Source: Gammaproteobacteria bacterium (GTDB lineage: Bacteria > Pseudomonadota > Gammaproteobacteria > PIWD01). From it: DNA of 39,443 nt. Shown here piece by piece: positions 9,962 through 19,290 of this stretch. Location: positions 1 to 39,443 of the forward strand of contig PIWD01000014.1 of assembly GCA_003354005.1 (NCBI GenBank), given 5' to 3'. Position 1 is the stretch's first letter; every line of letters starts with the position of its first letter. The notes under the pieces are model-generated. The model searched no databases. It had not been told where the DNA came from and worked only from the letters and a program-made list of their open reading frames with translations. The position numbers and the translations under genes are program-made.

Positions 9962-11671
9962 TCATGGACAATTGATACTATCGGGCGACTGGATGTCTTG
10001 CTTGGTTTCAGATACATCTGTATCTGTTTCAGATACCTCTGTATCTGTATAAAAGCGGAGTGAAATGGAGGGTTCTGGTAAAAAAGTTTGAAATCTAGTA
10101 GCTTTAGTTTTGTCTGTAACCCCTTGATCTTTGATGATACTTCGCGCGTATTCTCTTTCGGATTTCCTAAGTCCGTCCAGAATTGATATCACATCATCTC
10201 TACATTTGATTTTTATAGTGCCAATTACATTGGGAAGCGCACTCATTCTATCTTCGTTTTTTAGTGTGGCCAAAATTGGCTTGACATCTTTGGGTTTAAT
10301 TGCCATATAAGGAATGACACTGAAAAGTATATCCTTCATGTTGTAGCCTGTTTTTTTTAACTTTATGAGTTTTTCTGCTATTATTTTTCTACTTTTTATG
10401 AGTTTTTGCTTTTCTTCAGTATTTTTTAGAAACTGAAGCCCAAGGTAAAACATTTTTAGTTTGTCTCCTTTTTTGGTGTCATCCACAATTTCATTCACCT
10501 CGGAGGTTGTTAAATACCTCTTCATCACTCCAGGAGCATGTTCCTTCATAAAGAGTAGTATATGTATTTTTTGTATAGGGTTGTTGATCTCATCAAAAAT
10601 TTTTCTTATTCCCTGATTTGCAGTTTTTTTGCCAAAAAAATTACTAACCCCAAAATAGTACACTTCTAGTTTGTCTTCAGATTTATACTTACTCAAAATT
10701 TTCTGCAGATTTGCTTTTGTTAAATATTTCTTCACTTCTTCAGGATAATACTCTATCATAGATAGCAGAGAATTTGGGTTGTCTATTACTTTCACAATTT
10801 CCTTCATCTTTTCCGCCTGATTTTCTGTTAAATACTTCTTCGTTTCTTCAGGAAAATCCACCATCATAAAGGGCAAAAGACCTGATTTATCTTTGACTCG
10901 AATTGTTTCCCAAATTTTATCCATATTCTTAGTGTCTATTTTAACATGGCCTTCCTTAAGTATAGAGCGTAGTGCATCAGGTCTATCTGCCTCTTTGATT
11001 TGTTCTAAAATTTGCACGATATCTTTGCCTTGTATATATTGGGTCGTAAGGAAAAGTGCTCTCAATCGCTCTTTCTTTTTGATTTGTTTTAAAATTAGCA
11101 AAACATCTTTAGGTTCAATTTGCCCATATTTAGCTATAAAGGAAAGTGCTCTCAATCGCTCTTTCTTTTTGATTTGTTTTAAAATTGGCAAAACATCTTT
11201 AGGTTCAATTTGCCCATATTTAGCTATAAGGTAAAGTATGCTAAGTTGTGACATGTCGTTAATTTCTGTCAAAATTTCCAGAACATTTTTAGATGTAATT
11301 ACCTCAGTTTCAATAAGAATTTTCACTGCTTTCAATTGATTTTTTGACTTGAATACTCCCAGAAAATCTGCAAAATTTGTGAACTCTATATGATATTTAC
11401 ACATTTTATCAAGTGCTTTAAATTTAAGGTAAGAACCCACTTTCTTATTCAGAATGTTTGTTGCTTCAATCTGTTTATAAGTCTTCCCATCTTTGGGTCT
11501 AGGAATGTTCAATAATACAAAAAAATAAAAAATAGGCAGAGCCAAAAAACCTGGTGCTAGTGCTAGGATTATGGCAAGCACAAAGGGTATTAGAGCATAA
11601 GCCAAAGCAAGTAATGCTGCTGCCACGATTATCAGTGTAAAAGTGAAGATAAAAATAGATCTTTTTTGCAT
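9962..11671 (-). CDS. Membrane-anchored alpha-helical repeat protein, function unknown
   Basis: A 569-residue protein not recognised as a known family. Residues 6-28 and 30-55 form a hydrophobic hairpin at the N-terminus. The rest is Lys/Glu-rich and built from roughly 30-residue helix-turn-helix units in the style of HEAT-like repeats. Two units at about 150-179 and 180-209 (YGQIEPKDVLPILKQIKKKE) are nearly identical; looser copies follow up to about residue 500. The C-terminus carries TDTEVSE and TDTDVSE, a seven-residue repeat. Such solenoids usually bind proteins. With an N-terminal membrane hairpin and no partner gene, it could act at the bacterial membrane or be exported to a host; neither is proven. 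It follows the ddl gene on the same strand after about 120 bases. Confidence 0.72.
   Translation of the reverse strand: MQKRSIFIFTFTLIIVAAALLALAYALIPFVLAIILALAPGFLALPIFYFFVLLNIPRPKDGKTYKQIEATNILNKKVGSYLKFKALDKMCKYHIEFTNFADFLGVFKSKNQLKAVKILIETEVITSKNVLEILTEINDMSQLSILYLIAKYGQIEPKDVLPILKQIKKKERLRALSFIAKYGQIEPKDVLLILKQIKKKERLRALFLTTQYIQGKDIVQILEQIKEADRPDALRSILKEGHVKIDTKNMDKIWETIRVKDKSGLLPFMMVDFPEETKKYLTENQAEKMKEIVKVIDNPNSLLSMIEYYPEEVKKYLTKANLQKILSKYKSEDKLEVYYFGVSNFFGKKTANQGIRKIFDEINNPIQKIHILLFMKEHAPGVMKRYLTTSEVNEIVDDTKKGDKLKMFYLGLQFLKNTEEKQKLIKSRKIIAEKLIKLKKTGYNMKDILFSVIPYMAIKPKDVKPILATLKNEDRMSALPNVIGTIKIKCRDDVISILDGLRKSEREYARSIIKDQGVTDKTKATRFQTFLPEPSISLRFYTDTEVSETDTDVSETKQDIQSPDSINCP
10006..10047 (-). 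repeat. 21-base tandem repeat, two copies
   Basis: Units at 10006-10026 and 10027-10047 differ at one base. They encode the acidic seven-residue repeat TDTEVSE/TDTDVSE near the C-terminus of the repeat protein and keep its frame. Confidence 0.8.
11055..11234 (-). repeat. 90-base tandem duplication inside the repeat protein
   Basis: Two head-to-tail 90-base units (11055-11144 and 11145-11234) are almost identical; for example, position 11097 is A where its counterpart 11187 is G. The period is 30 codons, so frame is kept and a whole helical repeat is added. Near-identity implies a recent duplication. Confidence 0.9.
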
Positions 11672-11789
11672 CCATTCATCCTAATAAAAAACTACCTAAT
11701 AGTAACTATATGACAAATATAGAATAATTCTTATTTTATTCCTTGGCACTATCACTATTGCTTGAGTTTTCTTATCCATGACGCATGGT

Positions 11790-14195
11790 TTATGTCTGCA
11801 ACACAGGACTCGAAGCTTTGCAACATGATTCAACAATATGTTCTAGAAACTGAGCAGGTTGCATGGATGGGTTATCAGCAAGAGCTTGTTGGTAAAGGAC
11901 AGTTGATGGGGTCAAGGCTGGTAGAGTATTAATTTCAATAAGGATTAATTTCCCCTTTTGTACATTAAAAAATACATCCATTCTTGCATAACTTTTAATT
12001 TGAAATACACGTGCAAGCTTGACGATCTGTTCTTTCAAGAGTGTGCACATCTCGTCTGATAGAATCGATATGGGTGGCGGTGTGAGATTAATACCCGTCC
12101 CCCCCTGAAATTTTTCTTCAATACTTAATACTGCCCCTTCCACAAGGGTAATGCTTGGATGCAAGACATGGTAAACCCTGCCCTGCTCTAAAATTCCTAC
12201 TGTCAGTTCTACCCAACCTGTTTGTTGCCTATAAGTCAGTCGTTGTCCTCGGATTTCTATCTGGTCGGTGACTAAGAATGGTTCGATGATATAGGTCGAA
12301 TCTTCATGATGATTTGGCATTTCAACTGGTTCAGGTTGCTGCTGGAAAGTATGGGCTGGAATATACGTGATACGCTCTTTAAGCAACCGAATATAACACA
12401 ATAGATCATCTAAAGAGTTGAGTTGTACAATACCTGAGGAACAACCATCACAACGTGGTTTAATTAGCAAACTCTGAGATCCCATTTCATCTACTAAGTT
12501 TTCCCAAAAGAGATACTGCATTTTTTCATCCATAAAATCGAACTGGGCAGCTCGAATACATCGCTTCGACAAAGATAAGATGCGTGGATCATCCATATCC
12601 TTCACAATCTCCGCAGTAACATATTTATCGATACAAAGCTTTGATGTCTTTATATCTGAGCCGTTATACAACAAGCCAGCATCTTCTAATTTTTGCTGAA
12701 TCTCTCCATTCTCACCCTGTCCTCCGTGCAATGCCAAAAATATAAAAGCTCCATAAGAACGTGCCTGTTTTAAAAATGCCTGAAATGATAAGCAATGGGG
12801 CAATACCTCTACCTGTCTTAGTAATTCCGTGTATTGTAATTGGCCTAGCACCTCAAGTGCCATCATTTTCAAACGCTTATGCAATGAAGCTGCCACTAAG
12901 CAATATGAATATACCTCTTCCACGGTATGGCTGAGTGTATATGAATAAGGTAAGCTCCAAATCTGCCCCTTTGGGTCAAGAAAGTAAACCTGCACATCGT
13001 ATTGAGGCAAGCGACGTAATTTAAGCCAGACATTGCTACCACTCATCAAGGAAATTTGACGTTCTGCGGTATTCCCACCCAGCAAAACATAAACTTTACG
13101 TGCATTAAGCTGAGTTTTAAGTGGTAATGGCTTAAAGGTTCGCTGATAACGACGACCAGCACAGCGTATAATATGCCACAAAACATCACGATGGCTCAAT
13201 CCTATGCGTGAAGCTTGCTGAAAAATAAAACTGTTTTGCTCCATGCCACTGATTGGATTAAAATCAGTGAATACAATACGCTGATCACGTAATATCCAGC
13301 CATCTAAACGTGTAAAATCTCGCATACCAAATAATCTAAATAAATCTACTGCAGACTTACGAATTTCTGCAACTAAGTCATTGCTAAAGCGTGGTGGACA
13401 AAACCAGGCTGTATTACTCGTAGGTAAATACTTACGACGGTAATCAAAAATACCACCTTGCTCATAACTAACCTGAATTTCACTAGGGATCAGAGCCACT
13501 GGTTGACCATCATCATTCTGTAAAACAATTACTGTAAATTCTTTACCATCGCAAAATGGCTCCAATAAAATTCTGTCGCCAATTTTCATTTCAAAGAGTT
13601 GCTTACAACGCTTAACCGCCTCCAAAACTGTATTTACCGAAAAAACCCCAATCGAAGATCCACCAGCAACAGGTTTGATCACCGCACGTTTCAGTTTATG
13701 TGATGTAAAAAAATCAGCAATCAAACAGTGATAATTCATATCCTCACGAGCAATTAATTGAGATGGTAAGGTCGTATAACCATTTTCAGCCAATATATTT
13801 GCTGCACAGTATTTGTCAAACATCTTCCCACAAGTTTTGGAATCTGACCCAACAAATGGAATATCGTGTTTCTCAAGAATAGCTTGTAATACACCATCCT
13901 CACCAAAAGCACCGTGAATTACAGGGAACACCATATCCATCCTGGATAATGCTTGTACAACTTCTATCAATGACAATTGATCTGCCGTATTCGCTAATTT
14001 AAAATCAAAATCAGCTGGCGTATTGGAATATAATTGTGCAGTTGAAATTGTATAAAAATGCTTTTGTTGATCAACATAGAAAGGATGAACCGTCGTATTC
14101 GCATCTGCTAAATGATCCAATAATGAACGTGCTGAATTTAAGGAAATGCCACGCTCTCGCGAAGACCCACCACATAAAATTGCAATATGATACAT
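11790..14195 (-). CDS. ddl: Tandem-fused D-alanine--D-alanine ligase (two ligase domains)
   Basis: An 801-residue protein made of two D-Ala-D-Ala ligase units, each about the size of a normal 300-360-residue Ddl. Ddl joins two D-alanines with ATP for peptidoglycan. Half 1 (1-350) has GGSSRERGISL, HGAFGEDG (94-101), IKPVAGGSSIG and DFNPISGMEQNS (311-322). Half 2 (365-795) has LGGNTAERQISL, HGGQGENG (490-497), IKPRCDGCSSG and EINTLPALTPST (754-765). Half 2 also carries an insert with EEKFQGGTGINLTPPP (693-708). The layout and the ISGMEQ and GGTGINLTPPP signatures recall the fused plant chloroplast Ddl, from memory. Half 1 has DFNP where the metal site usually has E-x-N, so the halves may differ in activity. 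No SD is obvious at the ATG. murC and ftsQ are not adjacent. Confidence 0.9.
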   Translation of the reverse strand: MYHIAILCGGSSRERGISLNSARSLLDHLADANTTVHPFYVDQQKHFYTISTAQLYSNTPADFDFKLANTADQLSLIEVVQALSRMDMVFPVIHGAFGEDGVLQAILEKHDIPFVGSDSKTCGKMFDKYCAANILAENGYTTLPSQLIAREDMNYHCLIADFFTSHKLKRAVIKPVAGGSSIGVFSVNTVLEAVKRCKQLFEMKIGDRILLEPFCDGKEFTVIVLQNDDGQPVALIPSEIQVSYEQGGIFDYRRKYLPTSNTAWFCPPRFSNDLVAEIRKSAVDLFRLFGMRDFTRLDGWILRDQRIVFTDFNPISGMEQNSFIFQQASRIGLSHRDVLWHIIRCAGRRYQRTFKPLPLKTQLNARKVYVLLGGNTAERQISLMSGSNVWLKLRRLPQYDVQVYFLDPKGQIWSLPYSYTLSHTVEEVYSYCLVAASLHKRLKMMALEVLGQLQYTELLRQVEVLPHCLSFQAFLKQARSYGAFIFLALHGGQGENGEIQQKLEDAGLLYNGSDIKTSKLCIDKYVTAEIVKDMDDPRILSLSKRCIRAAQFDFMDEKMQYLFWENLVDEMGSQSLLIKPRCDGCSSGIVQLNSLDDLLCYIRLLKERITYIPAHTFQQQPEPVEMPNHHEDSTYIIEPFLVTDQIEIRGQRLTYRQQTGWVELTVGILEQGRVYHVLHPSITLVEGAVLSIEEKFQGGTGINLTPPPISILSDEMCTLLKEQIVKLARVFQIKSYARMDVFFNVQKGKLILIEINTLPALTPSTVLYQQALADNPSMQPAQFLEHIVESCCKASSPVLQT

Positions 14196-14757
14196 ATCAA
14201 AAAGCTACATACATTAATTAAGACAGAATTTTTTAATAATCAATTTCCACTAACTAGCTCTACCCCACAATTTAAGATGTGCGATCTCTGTGAGCATCTA
14301 TGGGTATTTTATTTTATAAAAATTCAGAGACCATCCTCTTGTTAAAAATACTCTACCTTATTTCAGTTTCTTATTGGTGACACAATTTGAATTCATATCT
14401 TCTGAATTAACAACTTTGAAAGTCTTAAAGTCAGCAAGGCACGACATATTACAAACGGAAACCAACCTATTGTCCATCCAGACAGGCCCCTTTGAATTTA
14501 ATAAACCTAAATTATCACCAGTACAATTATCCTCAGAGCCAGTCGTAGCATACATAATACCTGCCAAACTTACTGACACTTATAGTCAATCAGAATCTGA
14601 ACTACACCATAGCAAATCTTTACGCTCATACTCATAAAGACTCATAATACTACAACCCCCCCAAACTTCAAATCGACACTGATATATTAACATAACTACT
14701 ACATTAGAGCAACAAGCCTACGGGAATATTTTAAAGTACACAAGAACAATTTACCTG
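14196..14757. other. 560-base stretch with only weak coding signal
   Basis: Between ddl and the Trm112 gene I see no recognisable gene. The one candidate is listed separately at 14358-14579. A plus-strand frame (14374-14637, GTG start) covers the same bases and is equally unrecognised. The region is AT-rich, with no clear terminator or RNA structure. Confidence 0.4.
14358..14579 (-). CDS. Doubtful small Cys-containing hypothetical protein
   Basis: A 73-residue frame from GTG 14579, preceded directly by an in-frame stop. It starts with a short hydrophobic stretch (SVSLAGIMYATTG) and has four cysteines at spaced positions (DNCTGD, VCNMSC, SNCVTN). It could be the tail of a decayed secreted protein or a small real one. 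No SD is clear, and the opposite strand is also open over 87 codons, so coding is not established. Confidence 0.25.
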   Translation of the reverse strand: MSVSLAGIMYATTGSEDNCTGDNLGLLNSKGPVWMDNRLVSVCNMSCLADFKTFKVVNSEDMNSNCVTNKKLK

Positions 14758-14931
14758 TTAGCCATCCACATCAAGACGCCTGGCTTGCTTAACGAGCATC
14801 ACAGGTATTTCATCTTGAATTGGATAGGCTAACCGATCAAGCTTGCAAATAAGCTCATTGTTTGCCTTTTCATATATCAATCCCCCTTTGCAAAGGGGAC
14901 AAGCTAAAATTTCTAATAATTTTTGATTCAT
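14758..14931 (-). CDS. Trm112 family protein (YcaR-like)
   Basis: A 57-residue protein beginning [18 protein letters not shown], with an [14 protein letters not shown] ending. This is the UPF0434/Trm112 family, a small zinc-ribbon-like fold. Family members typically carry the ACPxC(K)GxL and YPIxDGIPVML blocks; both are seen here, with [11 protein letters not shown] (usual Gly replaced by Glu). In many Gammaproteobacteria it lies near lpxK and kdsB; here it is next to tRNA-Pro instead. The role in bacteria is poorly defined; homologues activate methyltransferases. Only one CxxC pair is present plus Cys at the later ELICKLD. Confidence 0.9.
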   Translation of the reverse strand: MNQKLLEILACPLCKGGLIYEKANNELICKLDRLAYPIQDEIPVMLVKQARRLDVDG

Positions 14932-14978
14932 ATAACTAGTACTTCAGTGATTAAGTTTTTTAATTTAATTGCTAAGTT

Positions 14979-15055
<77 letters not shown>

Positions 15056-15074
15056 TGTTGTTAATGACACTTTC

Positions 15075-15452
15075 TTATACTACTCCATCAATTTTCAATA
15101 AGGACTCTAATTCAAGTAAGGTTGATTTTAACAGAGCCCGATAATCATTTTGATGGGTTTTATTATTAGTGCTCCGCAATTGTGCCTGTGCACCCTCAAT
15201 TGTAAAACACTCTTCGTACAATAAATAACGAATACGACGGATAAGCTGTATGTCCTTTGGCTGGTAAGAACGACGATTACCACGACGTTTAACAGGCTCT
15301 AACTGCTGAAAAACTTGTTCCCAATAACGCAATACGTGCTTTTCCAGGGCACACAATACCGCAGCTTCCGCAATATTGAAATAAGATTTATTTGGGATAG
15401 GTGGCAATTCACTAACTTTAATCAATCCCGATTTCACTTTCTGTATTGCCAT
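15075..15452 (-). CDS. MerR-family transcriptional regulator
   Basis: A protein of up to 125 residues with an N-terminal MerR winged-helix domain: [34 protein letters not shown], then [26 protein letters not shown]. This is the small MerR-like protein found between ihfA and tRNA-Pro in many Gammaproteobacteria. It lacks an obvious metal-binding C-terminus. The ATG at 15452 overlaps the ihfA end by 35 bases; a TTG nine codons in is an alternative start. The regulatory target is unknown. Confidence 0.88.
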   Translation of the reverse strand: MAIQKVKSGLIKVSELPPIPNKSYFNIAEAAVLCALEKHVLRYWEQVFQQLEPVKRRGNRRSYQPKDIQLIRRIRYLLYEECFTIEGAQAQLRSTNNKTHQNDYRALLKSTLLELESLLKIDGVV

Positions 15453-15732
15453 ATTGCATAACCTTCTGTTTTAATTTTTCACTGGCCTTAAACAACACCA
15501 CACGCCGTGCTGCAATTACTTGTTCTTCACCTGTCTTAGGATTGCGACCAACCCGTTTTGATTTATCACGCAAATAAAAACCAGCAAAACCAGCTAACTT
15601 AATAGATTGATTTTTTTCCAATGCCTGTATAAGTATTTCAAAAAATAGTCCAACAACTTCTTTGGCCTCCCCTTTATTAATCCCCATACGCCTAGAAAGG
15701 ACTTCTGCTAACTCATTCCTCGTTATTGTCAT
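15418..15732 (-). CDS. ihfA: Integration host factor subunit alpha
   Basis: A 104-residue HU/IHF-family DNA-bending protein. It begins MTITRNELAEVLSRRMGINKGEAKEVV, has FAGFYLRDKSKRVGRNPKTGE with the DNA-intercalating proline region (GRNPKTGE), and AARRVVLFKASEKLKQKV. IhfA pairs with IhfB to bend DNA at specific sites. It starts one base after the pheT stop, the standard pheST-ihfA order. Confidence 0.96.
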   Translation of the reverse strand: MTITRNELAEVLSRRMGINKGEAKEVVGLFFEILIQALEKNQSIKLAGFAGFYLRDKSKRVGRNPKTGEEQVIAARRVVLFKASEKLKQKVMQYGNTESEIGID

Positions 15733-15733
15733 G

Positions 15734-18232
15734 CTACATCTTCCTTAATTCAACGTCATGCTTTATTTTTAATTTAATTAAAAGTGAAGCAATAGCATGA
15801 TCTACTTCCTGATTGGTGAGTGTACGTTCCATATGCTGAAATACTAGACGAAGTGTAATACTTTTACAATCATCCTGTTTAATAGAGTCACCTTTATATA
15901 GGTCAAATAAGGTTACTGATTGTAATAAACCACTGTCACCTAAACACTGCTTTACATATTCTTGTATTTCAGCCGATGGCAATGATTCAGGAATTTCTAA
16001 GCATATATCACGATGGATTTGTGGAAATTTAGAAAAAGGTGAAAACTGTCGAATATCAGAACTCGATTTATCTCGAGCAGCAGAACGTAGTTTATCAAAA
16101 TATAATTCAAACAAAAATACTGACCCATTCAAGCCTAGTTCCTGCTTAATATTGGGATGCAACTGACCCACATATCCCAATTCATCCTCCCCCTGGCTTA
16201 TACAAGCACTCTGCCCTGGATGTAAGCACGGATGCTCTTTCTTAATAAATTGAGCATCATTTACACAAAGACAGTTTAATAAAGATTCAACATCTCCTTT
16301 AATATCGAAGAAATCAACCTGACGCCTTGATGCCCCCTGACGTTCTCCACTAATTGCACCCGCTAGGCATTCTTCTTCTTGTTTAATATGCTTATCCATA
16401 TCAGCATAATAACACCTTGCTTTTTCAAAGATTTTTAAATCTACTTGCTGCCGATCTTGGTTATATTTAATATTTTCCAATAAACTAGGCCATAGGCTGG
16501 TTCTCATCACCGATTTATCATGGCTGATAGGATTTGACAGGGGTAGTGGCCTTACTGAAGGGTTGCCTGAAGGGTTACAACACTTTTGTGCTTCGGGTGC
16601 TACAAAGCTATAACTCACAATTTCACGATAACCACGATTAACCAGTAACTTTGCACCTGTGTCATAGTAGGTGTAACGCTTCTCAATGAAGACTCCAGGA
16701 TTGATGGTAGAATGTACAGGATTTGAAGGTATATTTTCATAACCACATAAACGTATGATTTCTCCAATACAATTTGCTTCACAAGTAATATCAAGGCGAT
16801 AACTAGGGGGTATCACGTCCCAGCCTTCCTGCTTCTGCTTAGTTACTTCTTTTAGCTGAAAACCCAAACATAGCAATAGCCTTTTCACCTTCTCTTTATT
16901 AAGTATTTTAATACCTAACAATCGCTTAATCTGCGCATAACGCAAGAAAATGGGGGTTGTCTTCTTTATTTGCGTGTAGTCAAACGTAGTTTCATGCACT
17001 GGATGAGCATTCCCACCTACAATAGGCAGCAACTTACTGGTTAGCAGTTCCAAGGCTCTTAGGGGCAACTGTGGATCAACTCCTCGCTCAAATCGGTGAC
17101 TGGCTTCACTATGTAATTGATATCGTTGGACTTGCCTAGCAATCACGATTGGATCAAAAACAGCACTTTCTAATACAATATCTTGTGTTGCTTCAGTAAC
17201 AGCACTATCCATTGCACCCATGACACCAGCCAAGGCTTGTACTCTATTTTTATCAGCAATCACTAAATCATCTTTAGTTAACTTAATTGTAGTGCCATTG
17301 AGCAAGGTCACTTTTTCATCTAAGGCTGCATAACGTACCTCTAGTGGCAAACTTAACTTAGCTAGGTCAAAAACATGGAAGGGCTGCCCTACTTCAAGCA
17401 TGACATAATGCAGAATATCGACTAAGCATGATACGGGTCTAATACCACAACGGCGCAACCGTTCTTGCATCAAAATGGGCAGTTTAGCACGTGCATTAAT
17501 ATTCCGTATTGTACGTGTAGCGTAATAAAGGCATCCTTGCTCTGGTAGCTGTGTAGGAGGAAGTAGTGTATCTAGGTCGATATTTTTAATTACAAGCGGT
17601 GGTGAATTCATCTGTTTTTTATAATTATAATAAGCCACAATTTCACGCGCAATACCAAGCATACTCAAGCAATCACCACGATTAGGGGTTAGACTCAGTT
17701 CAATGATGCTGTCATCTAGGTCTAAATACTTTCGTAAATCTTTGCCAACTGGTGCATCATCTGGCAATTCTAATATACCTTTGCTTTTCTCATCTTTATC
17801 GATATCTAAGCCCAACTCACTAGCTGAACAGATCATCCCAAAAGAATCTTGCCCTTGCAGTTTTACAGCTTTAATTGCCTGCTCGTTTGGTAATAATGCC
17901 CCAACTTTTGCTACAGCAACTTTTAAGGTTGGACGCACATTATCTGCACCACAGACGATGATTAAGGGTGTTGTCTCATCATCGGAGACGCGTACTTGGC
18001 AGATATTTAGGCGTTGAGCATTTGGATGTTGGATGACATTTAAAATTTCTCCAATAACAATTCCGTGAAAAGGTGGTGCTGCAATACCTATATGCTCGAC
18101 CTCAAGGCCAAGAAAGGTTAAATGCTCTGCTAAATCAGGCGATTCCACAAGAAAGGTTAAACGCTCTGCTAAATCAGGCGATTCCACTGAAATATCAACA
18201 ATCTCTTGCAACCATTTGATGCTAATTTTCAT
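15734..18232 (-). CDS. pheT: Phenylalanyl-tRNA synthetase beta subunit
   Basis: An 832-residue beta chain of the (alpha-beta)2 enzyme that charges tRNA-Phe. ATG 18232 (MKISIKWLQEIV) overlaps the pheS stop as ATGA; a longer frame from 18256 is not needed. The N-terminal tRNA-binding OB domain (ITIGEILNVIQHPNAQRLNICQV-like), the B3/B4 editing region (RFERGVDPQLPL), B5 (KRLLGIKI), and the C-terminal anticodon-binding fold (FSKFPQIHRDICLEIPE) are present. An in-frame 39-base tandem duplication gives VESPDLAERLTFL followed by VESPDLAEHLTFL just before GLEVE. Confidence 0.96.
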   Translation of the reverse strand: MKISIKWLQEIVDISVESPDLAERLTFLVESPDLAEHLTFLGLEVEHIGIAAPPFHGIVIGEILNVIQHPNAQRLNICQVRVSDDETTPLIIVCGADNVRPTLKVAVAKVGALLPNEQAIKAVKLQGQDSFGMICSASELGLDIDKDEKSKGILELPDDAPVGKDLRKYLDLDDSIIELSLTPNRGDCLSMLGIAREIVAYYNYKKQMNSPPLVIKNIDLDTLLPPTQLPEQGCLYYATRTIRNINARAKLPILMQERLRRCGIRPVSCLVDILHYVMLEVGQPFHVFDLAKLSLPLEVRYAALDEKVTLLNGTTIKLTKDDLVIADKNRVQALAGVMGAMDSAVTEATQDIVLESAVFDPIVIARQVQRYQLHSEASHRFERGVDPQLPLRALELLTSKLLPIVGGNAHPVHETTFDYTQIKKTTPIFLRYAQIKRLLGIKILNKEKVKRLLLCLGFQLKEVTKQKQEGWDVIPPSYRLDITCEANCIGEIIRLCGYENIPSNPVHSTINPGVFIEKRYTYYDTGAKLLVNRGYREIVSYSFVAPEAQKCCNPSGNPSVRPLPLSNPISHDKSVMRTSLWPSLLENIKYNQDRQQVDLKIFEKARCYYADMDKHIKQEEECLAGAISGERQGASRRQVDFFDIKGDVESLLNCLCVNDAQFIKKEHPCLHPGQSACISQGEDELGYVGQLHPNIKQELGLNGSVFLFELYFDKLRSAARDKSSSDIRQFSPFSKFPQIHRDICLEIPESLPSAEIQEYVKQCLGDSGLLQSVTLFDLYKGDSIKQDDCKSITLRLVFQHMERTLTNQEVDHAIASLLIKLKIKHDVELRKM
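18110..18187 (-). repeat. 39-base tandem duplication within pheT
   Basis: Two head-to-tail 39-base units (18110-18148 and 18149-18187) differ at one base. They add 13 residues to the N-terminal domain of PheT without shifting frame. Relatives such as E. coli have a single copy of this helix before GLEV. Confidence 0.92.
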
Positions 18233-19281
18233 GTAAATTGCCCTAAAAATCGCCAATCATTCTCAAATAAATGTCGTAGATCATCGAGACCATGATGTAG
18301 TAAAGCAAGTCGTTCAATACCTATGCCAAAAGCAACACCAGTATACTTCTCTTTATCAATTTCCATTTTATCCAGTACATTAGGATGAACCATGCCACAT
18401 CCCAATACCTCAATCCAACCACTATACCCACACAGTCGACAACTTTTCCCCACACATTTCTGACATTGGATGTCAACCTCTGCAGATGGCTCTGTAAAGG
18501 GAAAATATGTCGGACGTATCCGCACGTCCAGTTTTTTCCATTCAAAAAATGATTGTAGCAATACCTGCAATAAGCCCTTTAAATCTGCAAAGCTTACTTT
18601 CTCATCAATCCACAACCCTTCAAGCTGATGAAACATAGGTGTATGTGTTAAATCAGAATCACGACGATACACACGCCCTATGCTAGCAACACGAAAGGGA
18701 GGAGGGTTATCTTTCATAAAACGTATTTGTATCGTTGAAGTGTGTGTACGCAGCAAGTAAGGTGTCTGTTTAACAGTAGGCCTTGCATTAAGATAGAAAG
18801 TATCATGCACGCTACGAGCTGGATGATGTTTTGGCATATTAAGTGCCGTAAAATTATGGAATTCATCCTCAATCTCAGGACCCTCAAAAATAGTAAAGCC
18901 CAAGTGCGCTAAAATCCTATTTAAGCGTCTGTACTGTTGAGTGATCAAATGCCACCGACCAACTTCTGTATCACGCCCTAGTAAGCTCACGTCAATTGAC
19001 TGCTGGCGCAATTTGTCTTGCAGTGCTTTTTCTTCTAAGGCTGCCCGTTTGTTAACAAATAATTGTAATAATTCTGTTTTGGTTTGATTGAGCAATTGAC
19101 GAGCTTTAACATCATAAGAACGCATGTCTTTTAAGAGTGCAACCAACTGCCCATCTTTTTTGCCGAAATAATACAAACGTGCCTTCTCAAGCATGGCTAA
19201 ATCATTCACCTGAGCCAGCCTGTCACGTGCTTCTTTAAGCATTTGGACTAAAAAACGGGAAACATCATCTTCCACAAGCAT
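18229..19281 (-). CDS. pheS: Phenylalanyl-tRNA synthetase alpha subunit
   Basis: A 350-residue class II synthetase subunit with the catalytic site. It has the N-terminal coiled coil, motif 2 region FRVASIGRVYRRDSDLTHTPMFHQLEGL, and motif 3 GIGIERLALLHHGLDDLR. A Cys4 cluster (CQKCVGKSCRLC) precedes GWIEVLGCGMVHPNVL, as in pseudomonad PheS. The ATG at 19281 has a purine-rich AAAGG directly before it; GTG at 19275 has better spacing and is an alternative start. It lies ten bases after rplT. Confidence 0.96.
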   Translation of the reverse strand: MLVEDDVSRFLVQMLKEARDRLAQVNDLAMLEKARLYYFGKKDGQLVALLKDMRSYDVKARQLLNQTKTELLQLFVNKRAALEEKALQDKLRQQSIDVSLLGRDTEVGRWHLITQQYRRLNRILAHLGFTIFEGPEIEDEFHNFTALNMPKHHPARSVHDTFYLNARPTVKQTPYLLRTHTSTIQIRFMKDNPPPFRVASIGRVYRRDSDLTHTPMFHQLEGLWIDEKVSFADLKGLLQVLLQSFFEWKKLDVRIRPTYFPFTEPSAEVDIQCQKCVGKSCRLCGYSGWIEVLGCGMVHPNVLDKMEIDKEKYTGVAFGIGIERLALLHHGLDDLRHLFENDWRFLGQFT

Positions 19282-19290
19282 CCTTTAATA

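Noticed and set aside
9830-10063. 77-codon plus-strand frame at the end of the repeat protein
   Set aside because: Half of it is antisense to the tandem repeat that encodes the acidic tail; no product is recognisable.
11055-11234. Possible CRISPR-like repeat
   Set aside because: The units are adjacent without spacers and keep the coding frame, so it is a protein-repeat duplication.
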